Below, one piece after another: positions 47,375 through 55,754 of a DNA stretch of 64,000 nucleotides (position 1 is its first letter; every line of letters starts with the position of its first letter). Location: the NCBI RefSeq assembly GCF_004217095.1, contig NZ_SHKO01000001.1, positions 310,001 through 374,000 on the forward strand. The letters run 5' to 3'. The translations under genes were made by a program, and so were the position numbers. Source of the stretch: Advenella incenata. Its GTDB lineage: Bacteria; Pseudomonadota; Gammaproteobacteria; Burkholderiales; Burkholderiaceae_B. The notes under the pieces were generated by a model, which worked only from the letters and a program-made list of their open reading frames with translations, did no database searches and was not told the DNA's origin.

Positions 47375-49165
47375 ATGAAAATCCATAGCCTTCTGGCTGT
47401 ATCTGCCGCAGTGATGTTTGCCTGCGCGGCTCAGGCACAAGTGAAGATCGAAAATTACAAACCGATTTCCAACGAACAGATTCTGAATCCGGCCGATGGC
47501 GACTGGCCAAGCTGGCGCCGTACCATTGACAATCAGGGTTACAGCCCCCTGGAGCAAGTCAATAAAAAGAACGTCAAACAGCTGGATCTGGCCTGGGCGT
47601 GGTCCATGCCGATAGGCGGTCTGCAGGAAACGGCGCCGCTGGTTCATGACGGCATCATGTTCCTGGGAATGAATCGCAGTCACGTGCAGGCGCTGGACGC
47701 CACGACGGGCGATCTGATCTGGGAATACACTCAGCCGCTGCCCAAGTTTACTGGCGGCTATCATGATGCGCAGGCCAATCGCCAGCGCAACTCGCTGGCA
47801 CTGTACGAAGACAAGGTCTATCTGACAACGCCGGACGCCAAACTGGTCGCGCTTGAAGCGAAAACCGGCAAGAAACTGTGGGAAGTCCAGGTCAATGAAT
47901 GGGAAAAAGGCTACAGCTTTACGGCAGGTCCGCTGGTCGTTGACGGCAAAGTCTTCACCGGTACTTCTGGCTGCAGTATTACAGGCACGGCAGGTGGTTG
48001 CTATATTACGGCCCATGATGCCGAAACAGGCAAGGAACTGTGGCGTCTGAACACCATTGGCGATCCGGCGGTAGACGACAGCTGGGGCGGCCTGGCCAAG
48101 GAAAACCGCTGGGGTGGTTCGCCCTGGATTACCGGTTCTTACGATCCAAAACGCAAAATGCTGTTCTGGGGCGTAGGCATGCCGATTCCGTATCCATCCA
48201 TTCTACGCGGCAGCGGTGACGGCGATGCGCTGTACACCAGCTCTACGCTGGCCATCGATGCCGAAACCGGCAAAGTCAAATGGCATTATCAGCATATGCC
48301 CAATGACGATTGGGATCTGGACAGTCCGTTTGAACGCGTGCTTGTAGAAAGCCAGATTGCGCCATCCAAGGGCGAAGTGTCCTACATGAGCAAGGATGTG
48401 GAAGCGGGCAAGAAATACGATGTGATTGCATCCGTTCCCGGCAAATACGGCACAGCCTTTGTGCTGGATCGTGACACCGGCAAGCTGCTGTGGGCACGCG
48501 ATACCGTTTTCCAGAACGTGATCAAGGGATTCACCGAAGACGGCAAGGTCATTACCAATACCGATCTGAAAGCCAAATCCATCGACGAAACGGTCAAGGT
48601 ATGTGGCGGGCGCGATCTGGGTAAATTGTGGATGACAGCGGCCTACAGCCCGCTGACCAACGCTCTGTACGTTCCGGTCAGCTCTTCATGCAAGGAGCTC
48701 ACGCCCAAGCCGATAGAGCTGCGTACTGGCGAGTCTGTCGGTGCCCAGGCTTCGGGTGCAGTATCGTTTGCGCCAGGAGAAGATAGCGTAGGTCGCGTGT
48801 ATGCGGTCGATGTGAAAACCGGCAAGTTCCTGTGGGTTAAGAAGCAGAAACCGATCTTCAGCTCTGGCGTGCTGACAACTGGTGGTGGCTTGGTCTTTAC
48901 CGGCGACAGCATGCGCGAATTTGCTGCGTATGACCAGAACAACGGCGAGAAGCTGTGGTCGATTCGCTTAAATACCTCGATCGGCGGATTTCCAATGACC
49001 TACAGCGTTGATGGCAAGCAGTACATCGCTGTTGTGACAGGCCCGAACGCCCAGACACCGCCTGCTGCGATTCTGAGCCCCGAGTTGAAAAACGTGGTTG
49101 ACTCTGGCCACTCGGTCTTTGTATTTGCACTGGACGATATCAAGGCTAAAAACGGCAAGAAATAA
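47375..49165 (+). CDS. PQQ-dependent alcohol dehydrogenase (quinoprotein, periplasmic)
   Basis: The 596-residue protein has a signal peptide ending near AQAQ (about 22). The body is an eight-bladed propeller with tryptophan-docking repeats (WxYxxPLPKFTGG, TGKKLWEV, TGKELWRL, TGKVKWHYQ, TGKLLWARD). The active-site Asp is Asp314 in DDWDLDSPFE, with a further Asp at 316. The vicinal Cys-Cys pair near residue 130, present in methanol and ethanol dehydrogenases, is not there; Cys200 and Cys209 are the only close pair. It has no heme motif, so electrons must go to a separate cytochrome, probably the upstream gene. Confidence 0.88.
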   Translation: MKIHSLLAVSAAVMFACAAQAQVKIENYKPISNEQILNPADGDWPSWRRTIDNQGYSPLEQVNKKNVKQLDLAWAWSMPIGGLQETAPLVHDGIMFLGMNRSHVQALDATTGDLIWEYTQPLPKFTGGYHDAQANRQRNSLALYEDKVYLTTPDAKLVALEAKTGKKLWEVQVNEWEKGYSFTAGPLVVDGKVFTGTSGCSITGTAGGCYITAHDAETGKELWRLNTIGDPAVDDSWGGLAKENRWGGSPWITGSYDPKRKMLFWGVGMPIPYPSILRGSGDGDALYTSSTLAIDAETGKVKWHYQHMPNDDWDLDSPFERVLVESQIAPSKGEVSYMSKDVEAGKKYDVIASVPGKYGTAFVLDRDTGKLLWARDTVFQNVIKGFTEDGKVITNTDLKAKSIDETVKVCGGRDLGKLWMTAAYSPLTNALYVPVSSSCKELTPKPIELRTGESVGAQASGAVSFAPGEDSVGRVYAVDVKTGKFLWVKKQKPIFSSGVLTTGGGLVFTGDSMREFAAYDQNNGEKLWSIRLNTSIGGFPMTYSVDGKQYIAVVTGPNAQTPPAAILSPELKNVVDSGHSVFVFALDDIKAKNGKK

Positions 49166-49263
49166 GGTTGCGAACGAAGTTCGCGTGACGGTGTTCTGCT
49201 GTCACGCGGGTTCGATAAACCAGAGGCAAACGGCGTTTTTTCGCTTGCCGATGTTGGTAAAAA

Positions 49264-49296
49264 GGGATGAGCCTTTAGGGGTTCATCCTTTTTTTT
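49264..49296 (+). terminator. Intrinsic terminator of the PQQ dehydrogenase unit
   Basis: GGGATGAGCC pairs with GGGTTCATCC (small mismatches) around a TTTAG loop, followed by eight T. Confidence 0.8.
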
Positions 49297-49379
49297 GTGG
49301 AGGATGGTCAGTCGTACAAGCGACCATGGGAGGCTACGCAAGCGATGTTAGATTTGCGGCAATAACAGCCCTATGGCAT

Positions 49380-50543
49380 TCAAAGACTTGCCGACAGTTT
49401 CCTGAGGAAATTTTCGCAGTCATTCAATTGTGAAAATTCCACGAATTCATCGGGCTTGTGCGCCTGCTCGATTAGTCCGGGGCCACACACGATGGTGGGG
49501 ATGCCCAATTGCTGGAACAGGCCTGCTTCGGTGCCATAGGCCACCTTGCGTGTTTCGTGGTCCTGGGTTAATGCCCGAACCAACTCGGTAATGGCTGCCT
49601 GTTCAGAGGCTTCAAGCGGTGGGGCGCTGGCGTCAGCGCTGATATCGATGCGTGCATCCGGATATTCTTTTTGCATGCGTGGCAGCAACTCGTTGCTTAC
49701 ATATTCCTGAATTTTGGCCTGAATTTGCTCGCCGGGCATGCCGGGCAGATTACGGAACTCGTAATTGAACTGGCACTCGCCGGGGATCGTATTGACGGCA
49801 ATGCCACCCTGGATCTTATTGGTGGTGATGGTGGAATAGGCCACGTCATAGTGCTTGTCATAAGGGCCGGTATCACGATAGTGATCGGCAAGGTCGCGAA
49901 TGTGGCAGATCAGTCTGGCTGCGTGTTCAATGGCATTGCAGCCGAAAGGCGTGAGCGACGAGTGTGCCGCCTTGCCGTGAACGCGGCAGGTAAACAGATT
50001 AATCCCCTTGTGGGCGACCACAACCCGCATGCCCGTAGGCTCGCCGACCACACATCCATCTATTTTCTGATTGCGTTTTTGCAGTTCCTTGAGCATGAAC
50101 GGTGCGCCCGCACAACCGACTTCTTCGTCGTAGGAGAAGGCCAGATGGATGGGTTTACTGCGCTTTTGCTGCAGGAATTCGGGCACCAGGGCCATCGCCG
50201 TCGCAATAAATCCTTTCATATCGCAGGTGCCGCGACCATAGAAGCGATCTTGCGAGGGCAACAGCACAAAAGGATCGCTGTTCCAGTCCTGCCCGTCCAC
50301 CGGCACCACGTCGGTGTGTCCCGATAGCGCAACGCCGCCCTGGGTCTGCCCGTCTGAAGCCGGCAGGGTGGCAAACAGATTGGCCTTGGCGCCCTTGTCA
50401 TCTGTTGTGAGCCAGCTATCGACGCCCTGGGCGGACAGTGCGTCGCGAATGGTTTCGATTAACCCCATGTTGGAGTTGCGACTGGTTGTGTCCATGCCGA
50501 CCAGAGTGGCAAGCCATTCTTCTTTGGTGATATTGGTTGTCAT
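49380..50543 (-). CDS. argE: Acetylornithine deacetylase/M20 peptidase
   Basis: This is a 387-residue M20A metallopeptidase. The metal site is seen in LSGHTDVVPVDG, YGRGTCDMKGF, and SYDEEVGCAGAPF, and the dimerisation domain contains HGKAAHSSLTPFGCNA. Length and the GTEAGLFQQLGIPTIVCGPG motif fit ArgE-type N-acetylornithine deacetylases of betaproteobacteria. Most members of this group also hydrolyse other N-acyl amino acids. It is a single gene, not clustered with arginine genes, so exact substrate is less certain than the family. Confidence 0.85.
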   Translation of the reverse strand: MTTNITKEEWLATLVGMDTTSRNSNMGLIETIRDALSAQGVDSWLTTDDKGAKANLFATLPASDGQTQGGVALSGHTDVVPVDGQDWNSDPFVLLPSQDRFYGRGTCDMKGFIATAMALVPEFLQQKRSKPIHLAFSYDEEVGCAGAPFMLKELQKRNQKIDGCVVGEPTGMRVVVAHKGINLFTCRVHGKAAHSSLTPFGCNAIEHAARLICHIRDLADHYRDTGPYDKHYDVAYSTITTNKIQGGIAVNTIPGECQFNYEFRNLPGMPGEQIQAKIQEYVSNELLPRMQKEYPDARIDISADASAPPLEASEQAAITELVRALTQDHETRKVAYGTEAGLFQQLGIPTIVCGPGLIEQAHKPDEFVEFSQLNDCENFLRKLSASL

Positions 50544-50686
50544 GCGAAATTGTCCTTGATACAGGATAAGGAGTATGGAAAAACCACAGAATCGGTGTTT
50601 TTACACGTTAACTATTCTTGCGTGCTTGTGCTGTATGTCATTACAAAGTATTTTAATTTCTATTCTAACCGGTAAAGGACATTTTC

Positions 50687-51985
50687 ATGCAATCCACCAA
50701 GGTTTCGGTGCGCAACCTGGCTGCTGCAGTCATAGGCAATGCGCTGGAATGGTACGACTTTCTGGTCTTTGCCTTCATGACGCCGATTATCGCCCGGCTC
50801 TTCTTTCCTGTGGACCCGTCCGCGGAAAGTGGCGATCTGAACGCTATTCTCATGACAACTGCAATATTCGGAGTCGGATTTTTCATGCGGCCTGTGGGTG
50901 GAATCATCCTGGGCATGTATGGCGACAGGAACGGGCGTAAAGCTGCGCTGGTGCTGGTCACCTCGCTGATGGCCGTGTCCATGGCGATTATCACTTTTTC
51001 GCCCACCTATCTGACCGCGGGCATTCTGGCCCCTGTCCTGATTCTGATTGCCCGGCTGATCCAGGGCTTTTCGGCAGGTGGTGAATTCGGTACGGCAACG
51101 GCATTGTTGATTGAAATGGCGCCGCCAGGCAAACGCGGATTCTACGGTTCCTGGCAAATGACCGGCCAGATGATTGGTCTGTTGATTGGCGCTGCAGCCG
51201 GCACCTTGATGACTGTGTACTTTACGCAGGAAGAAATTGAAGCCTGGGCCTGGCGTATCCCGTTCTTTGTCGGGCTGATCATCATTCCTGTTGCCGTGTA
51301 TATCCGGCAACAACTGGATGAAACCGAAGTGTTTCGCAACGCCAAGAAGCTGGAAGCGGCTGAAGGACGCCGTATCACGATTGGTGAGCTGTTGGTCAAT
51401 GCCTGGCGCGAGACAGTCCTGGGTATCGGGCTTGTGGCGGCGGCCACCGTGACCGTGTACATTACGTTCACTTATTTGGTGACGTTTGCCACGAAGATAC
51501 TGAAATTGCCCTTGCAGGAAACCTTTGAAGTGCAGATGCTGGGGGCATTGTGGGTGGTTATCCTGACACCCTTGATGGGCATGTTGTCCGATCGCATTGG
51601 CCGCAGCCGGTTGCTGATCGGCTCACTGGGCCTGTATTTTGTGATTCTGTTCCCGATCTATTCGTGGCTGACGGCGGCACCCACCATCTCCAAGCTGATT
51701 GTGGTGCAATTGGCCACCGGTCTGTGTGCGGCTGCTTTCTTTGCCGTTTTCAGTACGGTGATGGCGGTGTTGTTTCCAACGCGCGTGCGCTCGCTTGGCC
51801 TGTCTATTTCCTATAACCTGGCGGTCATGCTCATCGGCGGCTTTGCACAGTTCATCGTCACGTGGCTGATTCAGCAAACCGGTTCACCCATGGCGCCAAC
51901 CTATTATGTGATGTTCGGGGTTGGTCTGGGACTGGTTGCTGCCATCATATTGGGCAAACGTGCCGATAGCGAAGTGACGCACTGA
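50687..51985 (+). CDS. MFS transporter, metabolite:H+ symporter (MHS) family
   Basis: This is a 432-residue symporter with 12 membrane helices. The N-terminus NALEWYDFLVFAFMTPIIARL and the loop GMYGDRNGRKAALV are the MHS signature (citrate, alpha-ketoglutarate, proline/betaine transporters). LIQGFSAGGEFGTATALLIE in helix 4 is also typical. AAAGGACA precedes the ATG. It probably imports a carboxylic acid or betaine; the substrate is unknown. It is divergent from argE. Confidence 0.88.
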   Translation: MQSTKVSVRNLAAAVIGNALEWYDFLVFAFMTPIIARLFFPVDPSAESGDLNAILMTTAIFGVGFFMRPVGGIILGMYGDRNGRKAALVLVTSLMAVSMAIITFSPTYLTAGILAPVLILIARLIQGFSAGGEFGTATALLIEMAPPGKRGFYGSWQMTGQMIGLLIGAAAGTLMTVYFTQEEIEAWAWRIPFFVGLIIIPVAVYIRQQLDETEVFRNAKKLEAAEGRRITIGELLVNAWRETVLGIGLVAAATVTVYITFTYLVTFATKILKLPLQETFEVQMLGALWVVILTPLMGMLSDRIGRSRLLIGSLGLYFVILFPIYSWLTAAPTISKLIVVQLATGLCAAAFFAVFSTVMAVLFPTRVRSLGLSISYNLAVMLIGGFAQFIVTWLIQQTGSPMAPTYYVMFGVGLGLVAAIILGKRADSEVTH

Positions 51986-52020
51986 TTGCCGGCGCAGGTT
52001 GGTAATTGACAAGGCAGTAA

Positions 52021-52056
52021 CAAAGGCCACATGGCGATTGTCATGTGGCCTTTGTC
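52021..52056 (+). terminator. Terminator after the MHS transporter
   Basis: The 13-bp arms CAAAGGCCACATG and CATGTGGCCTTTG are perfectly complementary around an 8-nt loop. A/T content at both ends suggests a bidirectional terminator with the convergent osmC gene. Confidence 0.75.
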
Positions 52057-52143
52057 ATTGAAAACGCGGTCAGGTCAAAACGGCTATTTCGGAACCGGTA
52101 TGTTAACGCCGACGCATCTGCTGGCTGCTCGCGCAGATCTGCG

Positions 52144-52620
52144 CTATTGCGCTGTGGCAACACGGATATCGGGTTCGACTTCTATCGGAAAGTTCACCGA
52201 ATTGGCAATAAAGCATTTTTCGTGGGCGTCGTGATGCAATTGGCGAGCCTTGTCGATATCCTGCTCTCGGCTAATGGTGATGACTGGCCGAAGCACAACC
52301 TTGCTGAAGGCACCACCATTGGCATGGGTCACCATGACGCCATGGGCCTGATCAATATAGCTCATGACCTGTATGCGGGCATCTGAACACAAATGCAGGT
52401 ACCACAACTTATGACAGGCAGACACGGAAGCCACAAGCAGGTCTTCGGGATTCCAGCGCTGCGCATCGCCGGCAAATGCCGCATCCGAAGAGCCGGCGAT
52501 ATCGGGTTTGCCGTTGGCACGGATGACGTGGTCGCGATCATAACTTTTATAGTCGCGCGTCCCGACCCCGCGATTGCCGGTCCATTCGATAATAACGTCA
52601 TAGTTGTGAGTGACTGCCAT
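52144..52620 (-). CDS. OsmC/Ohr family protein
   Basis: The 158-residue protein starts MAVTHNYDVIIEW with GGAGCAG before the ATG. It is of the YhfA/OsmC-like type: WNPEDLLVASVSACHKLWYLHLC holds the first redox Cys, and HDAHEKCFIANSV the second. Such proteins reduce organic hydroperoxides with a Cys-Cys cycle. It is convergent with the MHS gene and followed upstream by an ABM-domain gene on the same strand. Confidence 0.87.
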   Translation of the reverse strand: MAVTHNYDVIIEWTGNRGVGTRDYKSYDRDHVIRANGKPDIAGSSDAAFAGDAQRWNPEDLLVASVSACHKLWYLHLCSDARIQVMSYIDQAHGVMVTHANGGAFSKVVLRPVITISREQDIDKARQLHHDAHEKCFIANSVNFPIEVEPDIRVATAQ

Positions 52621-52697
52621 GGTCTGCTCCTGCTGGAATAACGATAAAAACCTTGGGCGGGACGACGGCCCCGCCATGATGACCGGACATTATAATC

Positions 52698-53087
52698 TCA
52701 GACGGTCAGGTCGGTCCTGATCGGTTTCCATACCTGTATCTGTCTGGGTTGCTCCAGCAGTTCCGGCAGGGTATTCCAGAAAGCCTGGCGATAAGGCCTG
52801 TGCATCTGGACATTCAGCACATCTTCACGATCCAGCCAAGTCTCAGAGAGCATATAAACGGTGTCCGATGCCGGGTCGCGGTGCAGCGCTGCATTGACGA
52901 ATGTGGTTTCGTCGCGCATGGCGTCCAGCACGGGTTCGAGCAGTGCGAGAAACTGTGCTTGCGTGCCCGCTTTCAGATGAAAGGTAATAACGTAAGTCTC
53001 TTCAGTAGGTCGACTCACAGACGACACAAGTGTACGGTGATTTGTATTTTTGTGTAAATCAGGACTTGATGTGGACAGCTGGCTCAT
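52698..53087 (-). CDS. Antibiotic biosynthesis monooxygenase (ABM)-domain protein
   Basis: The 129-residue protein has a variable N-terminal 25 residues and an ABM-type dimeric alpha+beta barrel (about 30-120). The core pattern is VITFHLKAGTQAQFLALLEPVLDAM, then YMLSETWLDREDV. These proteins include quinol monooxygenases such as YgiN, but many are uncharacterised. AGGAATATC lies before the start. The length of the N-terminus suggests the start could be further inside. Confidence 0.78.
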   Translation of the reverse strand: MSQLSTSSPDLHKNTNHRTLVSSVSRPTEETYVITFHLKAGTQAQFLALLEPVLDAMRDETTFVNAALHRDPASDTVYMLSETWLDREDVLNVQMHRPYRQAFWNTLPELLEQPRQIQVWKPIRTDLTV

Positions 53088-53335
53088 GCGATATTCCTTT
53101 TATTTTACGCAGCGATGGCAATTGCCATCAGGCCGCAGGTGTGGTGTGACTGGTTCGGTTGCATCTACTGTGATGGAAAACGCGGCGCGTGTCCATTACC
53201 AGCCAGGTAATGGTTTATTGTTCAGGACCCGATTATGCTTGAGCCAACCGGCTGCTTTTATATTTTTGGCAACACGACAGGCTGCCCGTGCGCCTGTCGG
53301 TACGCCTGCGCCGACCATTCAAACCTGCGAAAATC

Positions 53336-54136
53336 ATGACACAAACCACCGTTGGAGGGCTCATCCGCGACTGGCGACAGCGACGGCGCTACAGTCAGCT
53401 GGATCTGGCCTGCCTGGCAAATATTTCTGCCCGACATTTGAGTTTCATGGAGACCGGCAGGGCGCAGCCCAGCCGCCAGATGTTGCTTTTGCTGGCCGAA
53501 CATCTGGACATTCCCCTGCGGCAGCGCAATGAAATGCTGCTGTGCGCCGGCTATGCCCCTCACTATGCCGAACATGCGCTGAACGATGCGCCGCTGCATG
53601 AAGCGCAAAGTGCGATCACTGCCTTGCTGACGGCGCACGAACCTTTTCCTGCCATGGCGGTGGATGGTCACTGGAACCTGGTGCATGCCAACCGCAGTCT
53701 GTCCTTGTTGCTTGCGGATGTCGCGCCTGAGCTGTTGACGGCGCCCGTTAACGTACTGCGGCTGGGGCTGCATCCGCAAGGGCTGGCAGCGCGCATTCTC
53801 AATTTTTCTGAGTGGCGTGCGCATTTGCTGCAACGGTTGCGGCGCCAATACGAGCAGACAGCCGACCCGTGGCTGCTGGCGCTGTATGATGAACTGGTTG
53901 CCTATCCCACCCCGGATGGCACCCCCCATCTGCGGCGTGTCAACCATACCATTGCCGTGCCATTGCAGCTGGACACGAACGAGGGTGTGCTGTCTTTACT
54001 GAGCGCGACCATGACCTTTGGAACCCCTTTGGAGGTTGCGCTTTCGGAGTTGGTGCTGGAAATATTTCTGCCGGCCAATGCCGGTTCTGCGGCGATCCTG
54101 CGGAATCTGGCCATGCCTGAGCAGCAGATGGTTTGA
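53336..54136 (+). CDS. XRE/MmyB-type transcriptional regulator
   Basis: The 266-residue protein begins MTQTTVGGLIRDWRQRRR. Its N-terminal XRE helix-turn-helix contains SQLDLACLANISARHLSFME and GRAQPSRQMLLLLAEHLDIP. The C-terminal MmyB-like ligand domain includes FPAMAVDGHWNLVHANRSL. MmyB proteins bind fatty acids or other ligands through a PAS-like domain. It is upstream of nat by 63 bp, but a separate SoxR-type promoter lies between, so it need not be co-transcribed. Confidence 0.85.
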   Translation: MTQTTVGGLIRDWRQRRRYSQLDLACLANISARHLSFMETGRAQPSRQMLLLLAEHLDIPLRQRNEMLLCAGYAPHYAEHALNDAPLHEAQSAITALLTAHEPFPAMAVDGHWNLVHANRSLSLLLADVAPELLTAPVNVLRLGLHPQGLAARILNFSEWRAHLLQRLRRQYEQTADPWLLALYDELVAYPTPDGTPHLRRVNHTIAVPLQLDTNEGVLSLLSATMTFGTPLEVALSELVLEIFLPANAGSAAILRNLAMPEQQMV

Positions 54137-54163
54137 CCTTAATTTAGGTTGAGGTTTTACACT
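54133..54163 (+). promoter_or_regulatory. SoxR-type promoter of nat (18-bp SoxR box in a 19-nt spacer)
   Basis: TTGACC (54133-54138) and TACACT (54158-54163) are separated by 19 nt, the long spacing used by MerR-family activators. Within it lies CCTTAATTTAGGTTGAGG (54137-54154), an imperfect 18-bp dyad. It matches the E. coli soxS SoxR box (CCTCAA-N6-TTGAGG) at the outer half-sites with one mismatch. Confidence 0.75.
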
Positions 54164-54199
54164 GCGATCGTCATTTATTCTTTTACCCGGAGTGTTTTG

Positions 54200-55093
54200 A
54201 TGAAGACCCCGCTCACAGATTACAAAATCGATCTGAATGCGTATTTTGCCAAACTCGGTTATACAGGATCCCAGGACCCCACGCTGGAGACCCTGGCAGC
54301 GCTGCAGTTGTTGCACCAGAAGACTATTTCATTTGAAAATCTGGACCCGTTTCTGAACCGGCCGGTTCTGATCGATTTACCCAGCCTTGAGCACAAACTG
54401 GTATTCAGTGAGCGCGGCGGGTACTGCTATGAACAGAATTTGCTGTTTGCCCATGTGTTGCACCGTCTGGGCTTTACTGTGTCCAATCTGCTGGCGCGTG
54501 TGCTGTGGGGCGCCGACGATCATGCCATTACCGCTCGCTCCCATATGCTGCTGCATGTCAGGCTGGATCATCGTCCTTACATTGTCGATGTGGGTTTTGG
54601 CGGCAACTCCATTCCCGCGCCCATGGTGATGAACCGGGAAAATGTGCAGCAAACCAGCCACGGCGCTTATCGCTGTCTGCTGATTGATGGCGATTACTGG
54701 CTACAGGTTCATACCAACACAGGCTGGCGCAATATGTACCGGTTTGATTTGACCCGGCAGCATCCGGTGGACTACATTGCACCCAACTATTACACGTCTA
54801 CGCATGAGGACTCCCATTTCCGTCATTCAGTTGTAGCAGCCAGGATTTTCCAGAATGGGCGCTATACCTTGCGCAACAATCTGCTGACCACGCGTTATGA
54901 GGACGGACAGACTGAACAGACCGTGCTGGAAAGCGCGCAAGCGGCGCAAGCCGCATTGCATGACGTTTTTGGGATTTGCGTGCCGGATATGACGGCGTTT
55001 GCAAAGAAATGGCAGCTGCTAGCCCGGGGGTGGGAAATGGGCGCCCGGCCCCTTGTCCGAGAGCCTGTCCAGGTAGTTGCGCAAGGGGCATGA
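54200..55093 (+). CDS. nat: Arylamine N-acetyltransferase
   Basis: This is a 297-residue NAT. The papain-like catalytic triad is Cys76 (RGGYCYEQN), His115 (ARSHMLLHV) and Asp130 (VDVGFGG). Acetyl-CoA-dependent acetylation of arylamines and hydrazines is the known activity. GGAG lies 7 nt before the chosen ATG; a longer frame to 54149 would start inside the promoter. The upstream region carries a SoxR-type operator, and the 3' end overlaps soxR by 75 bp in the opposite orientation. Confidence 0.92.
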   Translation: MKTPLTDYKIDLNAYFAKLGYTGSQDPTLETLAALQLLHQKTISFENLDPFLNRPVLIDLPSLEHKLVFSERGGYCYEQNLLFAHVLHRLGFTVSNLLARVLWGADDHAITARSHMLLHVRLDHRPYIVDVGFGGNSIPAPMVMNRENVQQTSHGAYRCLLIDGDYWLQVHTNTGWRNMYRFDLTRQHPVDYIAPNYYTSTHEDSHFRHSVVAARIFQNGRYTLRNNLLTTRYEDGQTEQTVLESAQAAQAALHDVFGICVPDMTAFAKKWQLLARGWEMGARPLVREPVQVVAQGA

Positions 55094-55480
55094 GGCAATG
55101 GACAGGCACCCGCACCCTATGCATTCGGTAAGCTGATCGCGCAGGCAGGTCAGCGTCTGGATACGCTCGCTCAGATCCTCATGCCAGACCTGGGACATCC
55201 GTTCCCAGTCTGCTGCGCTCGGGGTCCGGCCGCTGGGCAGGGTGGCAAACGCTTGGGCAATTTCTGTCAATGGAACGCCCACCCGCTGTGCGACCTTGAT
55301 AATGGCTACCCTGCGCAGGACTTCGCGTTTGTAGCGACGCTGGTTCCCGCTGTTGCGTACGCTGGCAATTAATCCCTTGCGTTCATAAAAGTGCAGCGCA
55401 GAGACTGCCACGCCGCTGCGTTGGGCTACTTCGCCCACCGATAGCAGTTTTCCGTGTTCTTCAGGTTTTATCTCTGGCAT
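55019..55480 (-). CDS. soxR: Redox-sensitive MerR-family activator SoxR
   Basis: This is a 153-residue SoxR. The MerR HTH contains [25 protein letters not shown] and the coupling helix follows. The [2Fe-2S] cluster ligands are Cys120, Cys123, Cys125 and Cys131 in [12 protein letters not shown], as in E. coli SoxR, whose length is nearly identical. It senses redox-cycling compounds. Its last 25 codons overlap the end of nat tail to tail. No soxS is present, as is usual outside enterics, so direct SoxR targets such as nat are expected. Confidence 0.93.
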   Translation of the reverse strand: MPEIKPEEHGKLLSVGEVAQRSGVAVSALHFYERKGLIASVRNSGNQRRYKREVLRRVAIIKVAQRVGVPLTEIAQAFATLPSGRTPSAADWERMSQVWHEDLSERIQTLTCLRDQLTECIGCGCLSIASCPLRNYLDRLSDKGPGAHFPPPG

Positions 55481-55493
55481 GGGCGCTCCCGCA

Positions 55494-55511
55494 CCTCAAC
55501 TTTGGTTTAGT
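55494..55511 (-). promoter_or_regulatory. Weak second SoxR-box-like site upstream of soxR
   Basis: CCTCAACTTTGGTTTAGT has a perfect CCTCAA half-site and a degenerate partner (TTTAGT for TTGAGG). On the minus strand it lies 13 nt before the soxR start and just downstream of TATAAT, so binding would repress rather than activate. Confidence 0.35.
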
Positions 55512-55658
55512 TATTATATCTGTGATTGACCCGCCGCCGCTGCGCCCGGGTAGTGACAAGTGAACAGGTCGCGCAAGCAATATTCATGGCGGTATTGCAG
55601 GCAATCGATTGCATGTGCAATAGCCCTGTGGTTGTTATGGTCTATAAATTTGAAAAAT

Positions 55659-55672
55659 ATGATCCACATCAA
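55659..55672. promoter_or_regulatory. FNR/ANR-like box
   Basis: ATGATCCACATCAA matches the FNR/ANR consensus TTGAT-N4-ATCAA at 9 of 10 defined positions. It lies about 83 bp upstream of the MmgE/PrpD-like gene and in the divergent region with soxR. Confidence 0.45.
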
Positions 55673-55754
55673 GAAACGGCCTGAGTGCTGCTGGCGGTGA
55701 TGCGCAGGGTGCTGCACAATAACAGTTGCAATTAAGAGAAGAGATTAGAAAGAT

